Source: Clostridia bacterium
Lineage (GTDB): Bacteria > Bacillota > Clostridia > Oscillospirales > CAG-272
DNA length: 64,000 bases
Direction of reading: 5' to 3'
NCBI GenBank assembly: GCA_017472255.1
Contig: JAFUQU010000014.1
Location: 248,001-312,000, forward strand
In this document: positions 1 to 6,950 of the stretch, in pieces
How positions within the stretch are numbered: position 1 is the stretch's first letter
Layout of the letters: every line of letters starts with the position of its first letter
Position numbers and translations under genes: made by a program
Notes under the pieces: generated by a model
What the model was told of the DNA's origin: nothing
Database searches by the model: none
Seen by the model: the letters and a program-made list of their open reading frames with translations, nothing else

Positions 1-1315
1 CCAGCTCCTCAAGCTGCGGAATGCACTCAATGAGCTTATCCGGGCATTCGGGCGTCTCGCCGATGTACGTGCTGTAGAGCAGCTTGTGAATGTGATCGAA
101 GTAGACGTCATAGCAGCAGGCAAAGCGATGGGGACTGTCCCACATCGGCACGTCGAATTCGAACAGCGAAAGCTGCTTTGTCCCGTGATAGCCAAGACAG
201 CGGGTGGAACGGTGTCCGCCCCGGATAACGTAATTGTTATAGCGCCGCATCTGCTCGGAATCCTTGAAATCCGCCGGTTCCACATTGCCGTGAGCAATCC
301 AGTGACCGCCGTCCCGGCGGGGCGGATACTGATAGAGCGTCTTTTTCAGCTCCTCGCAGCCGTCGTATTCAAAATTCTGCAAAGCCCGCATGGTGGCGTA
401 CCGCTCCAGCTTTTTCATCTGGCGCGGACGCAGTTCCCGGCAGAAATCCAGCTGGTGCAGCCTGCCAATGATATCCGCCATCACTTCCCAGAAGGCGTCG
501 AAATGCTCTTTGGCAAATGCCAGCTGCGCATCGAAGCGTGAGAATTTGTCCTCTGGCTTGTAGATCACGAAATCGGTATAATACCGCTTGCTGTCGGTGC
601 GAACCATCAGTTCCCCATCCACCAGCCTGCCGAGAATCGGCTCCAGATAGACGGTGGGAATGCCGATCTTCCGCGCCAGCTCCTCGGCGGTCAGCGGCTT
701 GTCGTAGGCTAAAATCAGCAGATTCTGCGCAATCAGATCGTCTTCTACCAGCGATGTCGGTTCGCCGCGGCGACCGCCCTGTCCGCCAAAGGAGATGTAG
801 AGCTTCCCAGGTAAATAGTTTTCGCGTGTTTCCATCGTTTCCAGTCCCTTTCTCACCTGCCTGCGTCCGGCATCCAGACGGCTTTTCACCGTCCCCTCGG
901 GAATGCCCAGCGCCCGGGCGATATCCGCCACGCACTCATCGCGATAATAGTAGCGGATCAGCGTTTCCCGGTTGATTTGCGCCAGATAACTCACCTCACG
1001 GCGCACCTCTGCCGCCTCATCGGTGGCATAGAAGGTCGCGAAGATGTCTTCCTCGTCCTCCGGCTCCACGGTCATGTCACAGGTGACGATCACCGGGCTT
1101 CCGTACCGTTTGCGCAGAGCGCTGTTGTACTTGTGCATCAGCGTGTTTGCCAGCCATGTGCGCGGATGTTCGATGACGCCGCCGCCTTTTTCGAAGGCGA
1201 GAGCGGCGAGCACCGTGTCCGAGACAAGATCCTCGGCGTCGGTCTGTGAGCGGCATTTTGATGCGGCCAGACGGGTCAGGTAATCCATATGATTTTTCCA
1301 TTCGTTTGCTTCCAT
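1..1315 (-). CDS. ECF-like RNA polymerase sigma factor with long C-terminal extension (partial)
   Basis: My own translation from ATG at 1315 (GGAGA 6 nt upstream) stays open to the left edge, so at least 438 codons are present and the C-terminus is missing. Residues about 5-70 resemble sigma-70 region 2 (residues DAEDLVSDTV, then a helix ending RTWLANTL). Residues about 110-160 resemble region 4, with the HTH text ADIARALGIPEGTVKSRL. ECF sigma factors normally end near residue 180. Here a further 260 or more residues follow, beginning with a winged-helix-like stretch (TAEELARKIGIP then VDGELMVR). The role would be promoter selection, with the extension perhaps sensing a signal. No anti-sigma factor is visible on this side. 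Family assignment is fairly secure; the role of the extension is unknown. Confidence 0.75.
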   Translation of the reverse strand, partial: MEANEWKNHMDYLTRLAASKCRSQTDAEDLVSDTVLAALAFEKGGGVIEHPRTWLANTLMHKYNSALRKRYGSPVIVTCDMTVEPEDEEDIFATFYATDEAAEVRREVSYLAQINRETLIRYYYRDECVADIARALGIPEGTVKSRLDAGRRQVRKGLETMETRENYLPGKLYISFGGQGGRRGEPTSLVEDDLIAQNLLILAYDKPLTAEELARKIGIPTVYLEPILGRLVDGELMVRTDSKRYYTDFVIYKPEDKFSRFDAQLAFAKEHFDAFWEVMADIIGRLHQLDFCRELRPRQMKKLERYATMRALQNFEYDGCEELKKTLYQYPPRRDGGHWIAHGNVEPADFKDSEQMRRYNNYVIRGGHRSTRCLGYHGTKQLSLFEFDVPMWDSPHRFACCYDVYFDHIHKLLYSTYIGETPECPDKLIECIPQLEEL

Positions 1316-1404
1316 TTGGAATCTCCGCTTTTGTAATCAACGTTGTTACACCCGTATAGTCGCTTGAATTGATTGTCGGTTTGGTAGGGACTGAAACTTT
1401 TCTA

Positions 1405-2199
1405 TTATTTTTTTACCTTCAGCTCGGCGAGGGCGGCATAATGCAGCACCTCAAAGCTGTCCGGCGCGATGCGGTTCAGCAGTTCGATATGCTCCTTTTC
1501 CCAGACTGCCAGCTCCTCCGAATTTAGAGACGCGCCCACACCCCTGCACGCTTTCATTCTGCCATGCCAGGTTTCCTTCGTGAATGGTACCATCACATCG
1601 TATTCTTCGTGATCGGTCAGCTCAAAGTATTCGTAAACCACATCGGGAATGCCGATCGGCTTTTTGATTTCTCCGGCGCCTGACCAGTTTGGGCTGTATT
1701 TGAGTACCAGCTTTTCGCTGGCGCCTGCGATGGAATCCTCGAACGGCAGCCACGCCATATACAGAATCAGCAGCCGCCCGTCCTTTTTGAGAATGTTCGA
1801 AAGGATGGGCATAACTTTGGCATGATCGAAATACCAGAAGCACTGGCAGGCTGTTACCACGTCGAAGGTATTGGCGGGAAAGGCGATTTGCTCGGCGGGA
1901 ACGGCGGAAAAATCAATGTCCATATGGTTCTGCGCCGCAAGCATTTTCGCCTGCTCGATTTGTTCTGCGGATATGTCGGTTCCGGTCCATTTTGCCCCGT
2001 ATGGATACAAATTGCGCGGGAGCACGCCGGTTCCCGTCCCCAGGTCCAGCACGCGCTGTCCGTTGGTGCATAATCCTCTGCCGATAATTTTCTGATAGAA
2101 TATTTCCGGATAGATGTCCCTGAACATGGCGTATTCTCTGGAAACCCGCCCCCAGTCGAACGCCTTGCCCGCATCGATCCGATGATCTGTAATCTCCAT
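1405..2199 (-). CDS. Class I SAM-dependent methyltransferase
   Basis: 264 aa. Motif I is clear at about residues 49-57 (VLDLGTGTG), followed by the acidic TDIS turn of motif II and a motif near FDVVTACQCFWYFD, typical of the Methyltransf_11/25 group that methylates small molecules. It is soluble with no signal peptide. The start lies 9 nt after the stop of the upstream isomerase gene, so the two are probably co-transcribed from the promoter at 3082-3110. The substrate cannot be told from the sequence. Confidence 0.85.
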   Translation of the reverse strand: MEITDHRIDAGKAFDWGRVSREYAMFRDIYPEIFYQKIIGRGLCTNGQRVLDLGTGTGVLPRNLYPYGAKWTGTDISAEQIEQAKMLAAQNHMDIDFSAVPAEQIAFPANTFDVVTACQCFWYFDHAKVMPILSNILKKDGRLLILYMAWLPFEDSIAGASEKLVLKYSPNWSGAGEIKKPIGIPDVVYEYFELTDHEEYDVMVPFTKETWHGRMKACRGVGASLNSEELAVWEKEHIELLNRIAPDSFEVLHYAALAELKVKK

Positions 2200-2208
2200 C
2201 TGCCGTTC

Positions 2209-3045
2209 CTATTTTCTGCGCAGTGCTGCCACGCGGCAGGCGCGTTTGAAGACCTCGGTCAGATAGCGTTCGATGGGCATATCGCCGTATACGTCGTTCT
2301 CGTGACGGTTGGGCTTGCTCTTTGTGTTCAGCTCAAAGGTCATGATACCCTCATAGCCGTGCCTGTCCAGCCGGGACGCGATGCCTGCCCAGTCGGCGAT
2401 GCCGTCAAAGGGGAGCAGATGCAGGTCGTCGATGAAGGTGATTTCACCGCCGAAATCGCGGATGCCCAGATTGTCGTTAATGTGGGTTGCGATGAGACGA
2501 TCGCCGTAGAGCGCCATCATGTCCTTGCTGTGGTTGTAGCACATCTCATGACCGGTGTCCCAGCAGAAGCCTACCTGCTCATAGCTGCGGAAGGCTTCCA
2601 TCAGCGCGGCCAGATATTCCTCGCCCTCGGTGTTTTCCAGCGCCAGCTTGACGCCCAGCCGTCCCGCTTCTTCCGCCACGGTGCGGAAGTTCTCGACGCC
2701 GATCTGCGTCGGTGTATGATCCTTGAAGCCGATGAAGGCGTGGGCGACCATGATCGGTACGCCGTTCGCCGCGCAGTCAGCCAGACAATCGCACAGCTCC
2801 TTTGCCGCCGCGATGCCGGCTTCGCCCTCCTGCCACATGGCGTTCATCTTCGAAAAGGGCGCGTGAATCGATTGATACTCGATGCCCACGCTGTCGGCGA
2901 TTTCACGCCATTTGGCGATGGGCGCGCCCGGCTGCCAGCCGGTGAAAAAGGCGTCGAAGCCGATCTGCCTGAACAGCGGAATCTGCTCCTCGGTGGGCAG
3001 CCCAAACTGGCTGCTGGTTCCAAGACACAGCTTATAGTTCCACAT
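2209..3045 (-). CDS. Sugar phosphate isomerase/epimerase (xylose isomerase-like TIM barrel)
   Basis: 278 aa from the chosen start. An upstream in-frame ATG at 3063 exists, but the AGGAAG ribosome site lies inside that extension, 7 nt before the ATG at 3045, so 3045 is preferred. The family text is clear: QSIHAPF, LALENTEGEE, FCWDTGHEMCY with metal-ligand Glu/His/Asp residues, and HINDN. AP_endonuc_2/xylose-isomerase-like TIM barrels isomerise or epimerise sugars and keto-sugars using a divalent metal. It is the first gene of a two-gene unit with the methyltransferase and is divergent from the propeller protein at 3268. The exact substrate is unknown. Confidence 0.85.
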   Translation of the reverse strand: MWNYKLCLGTSSQFGLPTEEQIPLFRQIGFDAFFTGWQPGAPIAKWREIADSVGIEYQSIHAPFSKMNAMWQEGEAGIAAAKELCDCLADCAANGVPIMVAHAFIGFKDHTPTQIGVENFRTVAEEAGRLGVKLALENTEGEEYLAALMEAFRSYEQVGFCWDTGHEMCYNHSKDMMALYGDRLIATHINDNLGIRDFGGEITFIDDLHLLPFDGIADWAGIASRLDRHGYEGIMTFELNTKSKPNRHENDVYGDMPIERYLTEVFKRACRVAALRRK

Positions 3046-3081
3046 AATAATACTTCCTTTCAATGGTTATTGATCGATAAA

Positions 3082-3110
3082 ATTATACCACAATTTTGTC
3101 GGTACGTCAA
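3082..3110 (-). promoter_or_regulatory. Sigma-A promoter of the isomerase/methyltransferase unit
   Basis: Reading the minus strand, the -35 is TTGACG (3110-3105), the spacer is 17 nt, and the -10 is TATAAT (3087-3082). The start codon lies 37 nt downstream of the -10. The match to consensus is near perfect. Confidence 0.85.
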
Positions 3111-3197
3111 TAGCGCTGCGGGGATTTATGTCTTGCTGGAGGATTCGTTTGAAAATCTATACCGGACAGAATTTCGAAAACTTGTCAGGAAGCTGTA

Positions 3198-3226
3198 TTG
3201 ACAACCTGTTTTTGATATGATATACT
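3198..3226 (+). promoter_or_regulatory. Sigma-A promoter of the beta-propeller gene
   Basis: TTGACA (3198-3203), a 17-nt spacer, and TATACT (3221-3226), 41 nt before the ATG at 3268. It is divergent from the promoter at 3082-3110; the 87 bp between the two could hold a shared operator. Confidence 0.85.
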
Positions 3227-3267
3227 GTACGCATCAGCAGAATTTTTACGATGAAGGGTGTGGTAAA

Positions 3268-4746
3268 ATGAAAGCATTCAATCTCGGTGCGGGACGCGAG
3301 GTTCTGTGGGACATGGAGCTGGCGGACAAGGTGACGGGTGTTTCTCTCCATATGCACAAGCCTGTGCGGAAAAATGTCGTTCTTGACTGCAATGAGCCGT
3401 GGGAGGGTGAACACTGCGGTTACGGCTCGATGATTTTCGACGGCGAAAGATACCGTCTCTATTACCGCGGCGCCGGTGCAAACGACGGCGTATGGAAAGA
3501 AGAAAGCGGTTCGCACTCCCTGTGGTGTCTTGCGCTGAGCGATGACGGCAAAACCTTCACGAAGCCGAACCTCGGTATGTTCGAGTACAACGGCTCGAAG
3601 GACAACAATATCGTCCATATGGAGAGCCGAATGATCGATAATTTCTCCGTCCAGCTTGACACAAATCCGGACTGCCCGCCGGACGAAAAATACAAAGCGC
3701 TGTCCCTTGATGACCTTAAAGAGGTCACAGTCAATGGTGAGAAAAAATATGTCGGCAGCCTGATGTATTATAAAAGTGCCGACGGGATTCACTTCACACC
3801 GGTTGGCATACTCCATGTGAAGGGCACATTTGATTCGCTGAATTTTGTGATGTGGGACGAGAGGATCGGAAAATACCGTCTGTATTTCCGCGACTTCCAT
3901 CCGCTTGACAGGGAACATGGAATCGAATATGAAGCGGAAGCGCACGTGCGGGATATCCGTGTGGCATTCTCGGAGGATTTTGTCAACTGGACAGAGCCGC
4001 AGCTGCTTGATTACGGCGATGACAAGCTGGAGATTCAGTTCTATACCAACGGTATTGCAAAATACCACCGCGCGAATATTTTCTACGGTATGCCGACCCG
4101 CTACATCGACCGTTCGCCGGATAAGATCAACTATCAATACCTGCCGGATGTGGGCGGATTCCGCCCGATGCTTATCCAAAAGCATGGCAGAGGCGGCACT
4201 GCGATTACCGAAGCCACGGTTATGACATCTCGGGACGGAGTCAGCTTCCGACGCACCAATGAGGCGTTTCTGACGCCGGGCATTGAAAACGGGGACAACT
4301 GGGTTTATGGCGACGGCTATATTGTGCGTGGGATGGTTGAAACCGCGTCCGATTTCAAAGGGGAACCGAATGAGCTGTCTCTGTACGTCGGAACGGGATA
4401 TCGTGCGCGTCCGGTTACTTTTGAGCGGTATACGATACGCATGGACGGGCTGTTCTCGTGGGGAGCGGGCTTTGAAGGGGGCGAGGTGCTGACGAAGCCG
4501 CTGACATTCGACGGCGGAAGAATGAGCGTGAACTTCGAAACCTCGGCGCTTGGGTATTTGCAGATTGATATCTGCGATGAAAACGGAGAACCGCTCGAAG
4601 GTTACAGCACAGGGCGATTGTTCGGTAATACGACTGCTCGTCCCTGCGATTTTGCAAAGTCGCTGGCGGCGCTTTCCGGGCAGGCTGTCCGGTTAAAAGT
4701 ATCGATGAAGGACTGCGAATTTTATTCGTTTGTGGTTGAATCATAA
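3268..4746 (+). CDS. Five-bladed beta-propeller glycosidase-like protein (GH32/43 clan-like)
   Basis: 492 aa from ATG 3268 (GGTG-rich ribosome site about 8 nt upstream). An in-frame upstream start at 3217 is rejected because it overlaps the -10 element. Repeated blade signatures are visible: GYGSMIFDGERYRLYYRG, then SLWCLALSDDGKTFTKP, then KYRLYFRDF, then VAFSEDFVNWTEPQ. The alternation of an 'observed value' strand and a 'DG..W/F' strand is typical of the GH32/43/68-like propeller fold. No signal peptide, so it is cytoplasmic. Which acidic residues are catalytic is not clear, and it might be a phosphorylase or carbohydrate-binding propeller instead. It sits between a sugar isomerase and a GH36/GH99-like operon, which fits glycan use. 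Confidence 0.7.
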   Translation: MKAFNLGAGREVLWDMELADKVTGVSLHMHKPVRKNVVLDCNEPWEGEHCGYGSMIFDGERYRLYYRGAGANDGVWKEESGSHSLWCLALSDDGKTFTKPNLGMFEYNGSKDNNIVHMESRMIDNFSVQLDTNPDCPPDEKYKALSLDDLKEVTVNGEKKYVGSLMYYKSADGIHFTPVGILHVKGTFDSLNFVMWDERIGKYRLYFRDFHPLDREHGIEYEAEAHVRDIRVAFSEDFVNWTEPQLLDYGDDKLEIQFYTNGIAKYHRANIFYGMPTRYIDRSPDKINYQYLPDVGGFRPMLIQKHGRGGTAITEATVMTSRDGVSFRRTNEAFLTPGIENGDNWVYGDGYIVRGMVETASDFKGEPNELSLYVGTGYRARPVTFERYTIRMDGLFSWGAGFEGGEVLTKPLTFDGGRMSVNFETSALGYLQIDICDENGEPLEGYSTGRLFGNTTARPCDFAKSLAALSGQAVRLKVSMKDCEFYSFVVES

Positions 4747-4792
4747 ACAATGGGGAATGCTGCACTTTCGAACAGCATTCCCCATTGTTTAT
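4743..4792. terminator. Bidirectional terminator, 20-bp perfect inverted repeat
   Basis: Arms 4743-4762 and 4773-4792 are perfect reverse complements separated by a 10-nt loop. The outer part of the stem is A/T rich, so each strand ends in a U-containing run. It lies between the convergent propeller gene (ending 4746) and the alpha-galactosidase gene (ending 4810), and overlaps the stop codon of the former. Confidence 0.9.
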
Positions 4793-4809
4793 GTTCCGTC
4801 ATATGGCGC

Positions 4810-6897
4810 TTACAGCTCGATCAGCAGGGCTGCCGCACTCATCGCGGCAAGCGGCAGAGTGACGCTGCCGCCGTCCGGCAGAATCGTTTGCGTGGAAGGA
4901 TAAATCCGCGCGATATTGCTGCACCTGCACACACCGTATTTGCTCAGATCGATGCTCACATCCTGCGCGCCGTCGGTAATGTTCCAGACGCAGAGCAGCA
5001 GAGCTTTCTCCGACAGCAGTCCCAGCGAAGCCGTTTCACGGTCGTTCAAGCGATGCATTCCCGTGGGATAGATGGGTCGCGACTGCCCGATCAGGTGTCG
5101 GATGGATTTGTAAAAGTCCACGCCTTCCTTTACCAGCGCGAAATTATGATCGTCCGCCAGATCGATGCGCCCTGACAGATAGAGCAGACCGGGCATGGCG
5201 TTGACCAGATTGAACGCGGTTTGGCGTCCATCGACCATGCGGGCGGCGTACTCGTCAGTGACGGTGAAGTTCATGTGTTCGCCGAGAACGGTGGGATAGG
5301 GGTACGACCAGATTCCCGCTTTCTCCGGCGGCATCTGCGCCATGCTGCCCATGACGATGGACGGATTGTTCTCGTACAGCTCCTGATCGGAGGTGCTTTG
5401 CAGCGAGAAGCGGCGAAGCATTTTGTTATCGTCCCGCAGTGCGCCGCTGCCGCAGTTTTCAATGACCAGCCCCGGGAACCGCTCGTACAGCTCCTCGATG
5501 AACGAGGTGAAATCATCAGCAGCGCGAATCTGTCCCTCGGCGGGGGAATCGCCGCCTCCGTTGTTGGTGGAGCCGATGCCGGAAGACTGGTTATAGTCGT
5601 TCTTGATAAAGCGGTAGCCCATGTCGTAATACTCGGCAATCCGTTCAATAAGATATTTCCGCACCGCCTCGCAGCCGAAGTTATAGAAGGTACGGCTGCC
5701 ATGACCGACAGGGCGTCCGTATCGGCGGAGTACCGCGTCCTCGTCCAGATGGAATCCGTCGGCGGTGGGATCAACGGCGTCCAGCTCGAACCAGATGCCC
5801 GGAATCATCCCCCGCGCCTTAATGCGGTCGGCGATGGCTCGCAGATCGGTTTTTTTGTATAGATCGTTTCTCGGTATCCAGTCACCCAGACCGTTTCCAG
5901 TTCTGTTACAGCTCCAGCCGCCGTCGATGACAAAATATTCGCATCCGGCGTCAGCTGCGGCGTCGATGAGTGGGAGAATCGCATCAGGGCTTTGATTGCT
6001 CCAAACGCAGTCCATATAATCGTTGAAAATCACGGGCGGAATGTCGTTCGGATGACGGCAGAGGCTGTCCGCACGCTTGAAAGCGGTCAGCGATGCCACC
6101 GCTTCCTCAAAGCCGCCGGGAACGCAGCCGATGAAGGCGCGCTCCGCCGTATAGGTTTCGCCGGGCAGCAGCTCGTAATGCCAGCCGCCGTTGTTCTCAT
6201 CGCAGCCGGACGCTTCCATGGCAAGGCAGGGCGCACTGTAGCCGCCGAAGCCGGTGAGCTTAATGAGCCAGCTGTGGGAACCTTCTGTCTCGCAGAACCA
6301 TATCTTGTTATGCTTTTTATCCTCCACCATGACCAGCGGGTAGAAATTGCCGGTGGACCAGCTTCCATTCGATTGTACGCGATAAGACGCGCGCTCCCAC
6401 GGATGCGTGCTGACCGGGTATAGTCCAAGCTCCTCGGCGGTGAAGGTCTCCCACTGTCCCTCGCCCTGCCATTTGTTGTGGCAGATGTGAATACGGATAT
6501 CTTTGTTATCATACCATGCTCCGTCCGATTCGCAGGCGATGTTTTCGAAGAAGGTTGAGGAGAATCGGGTCAGCAGCTGAGGCTTATCACCAACATTCTT
6601 GACCCGATTCTGCTGAACGAGGACGCCCGTACCGGTGGTGGTGAGCGAAACAGTCACTTCCAGCCCCGCGTCCCCGTGAGTATAAATGATGTCGGCGCCG
6701 TCCGTGCGTTCATAAATGCCGGCAAGCTTGAGTGTGCCCCGCGTCAGCAGCCCGCCGCCGGACAGGTTGATTTCAAAATTGGGACGCTCTGTGGTATAAA
6801 AACGATCAGACAGTGAGTCACAGCCGGTAAACAGCGTAAATTTACCGTTATTCGCAATATGCAGTTTGCCGTGAGCGCCGAGAGAGTAGATAGACAT
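4810..6897 (-). CDS. Alpha-galactosidase, glycoside hydrolase family 36
   Basis: 695 aa, close to the usual length of bacterial GH36 enzymes. It hydrolyses terminal alpha-1,6-galactosyl residues (melibiose, raffinose family, galactomannan side chains) with retention. An N-terminal beta-sandwich is followed by a TIM barrel: FVIDGGW at about 320, WFELDAV, and IKNDYN with the expected nucleophile Asp434. The acid/base Asp504 sits in TSDQE. The C-terminal beta domain ends at LLIEL. No signal peptide, so substrate must be imported. It is the second gene of an operon behind the GH99/WbsX-like gene, separated by 53 nt holding a hairpin. The start has a good AAAGGA site. Confidence is high for family, moderate for substrate. 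Confidence 0.9.
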   Translation of the reverse strand: MSIYSLGAHGKLHIANNGKFTLFTGCDSLSDRFYTTERPNFEINLSGGGLLTRGTLKLAGIYERTDGADIIYTHGDAGLEVTVSLTTTGTGVLVQQNRVKNVGDKPQLLTRFSSTFFENIACESDGAWYDNKDIRIHICHNKWQGEGQWETFTAEELGLYPVSTHPWERASYRVQSNGSWSTGNFYPLVMVEDKKHNKIWFCETEGSHSWLIKLTGFGGYSAPCLAMEASGCDENNGGWHYELLPGETYTAERAFIGCVPGGFEEAVASLTAFKRADSLCRHPNDIPPVIFNDYMDCVWSNQSPDAILPLIDAAADAGCEYFVIDGGWSCNRTGNGLGDWIPRNDLYKKTDLRAIADRIKARGMIPGIWFELDAVDPTADGFHLDEDAVLRRYGRPVGHGSRTFYNFGCEAVRKYLIERIAEYYDMGYRFIKNDYNQSSGIGSTNNGGGDSPAEGQIRAADDFTSFIEELYERFPGLVIENCGSGALRDDNKMLRRFSLQSTSDQELYENNPSIVMGSMAQMPPEKAGIWSYPYPTVLGEHMNFTVTDEYAARMVDGRQTAFNLVNAMPGLLYLSGRIDLADDHNFALVKEGVDFYKSIRHLIGQSRPIYPTGMHRLNDRETASLGLLSEKALLLCVWNITDGAQDVSIDLSKYGVCRCSNIARIYPSTQTILPDGGSVTLPLAAMSAAALLIEL

Positions 6898-6922
6898 TAT
6901 GTAATCCTTTCTTTGTGAACAG

Positions 6923-6944
6923 GGGGCATCCCTCAGGATGCCCC
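6923..6944 (-). other. Intercistronic hairpin
   Basis: A 9-bp perfect stem (GGGGCATCC and its complement, 4-nt loop) lies between the stop of the 986-aa gene and the ribosome site of the alpha-galactosidase gene. No U-tract follows, so it is more likely an mRNA-stability or processing element that sets the ratio of the two products than a terminator. Confidence 0.55.
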
Positions 6945-6950
6945 AATCGT

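Noticed and set aside
369..935. A minus-strand 188-codon frame inside the sigma-factor gene
   Set aside because: A different frame from the one carrying sigma regions 2 and 4; no recognisable domain.
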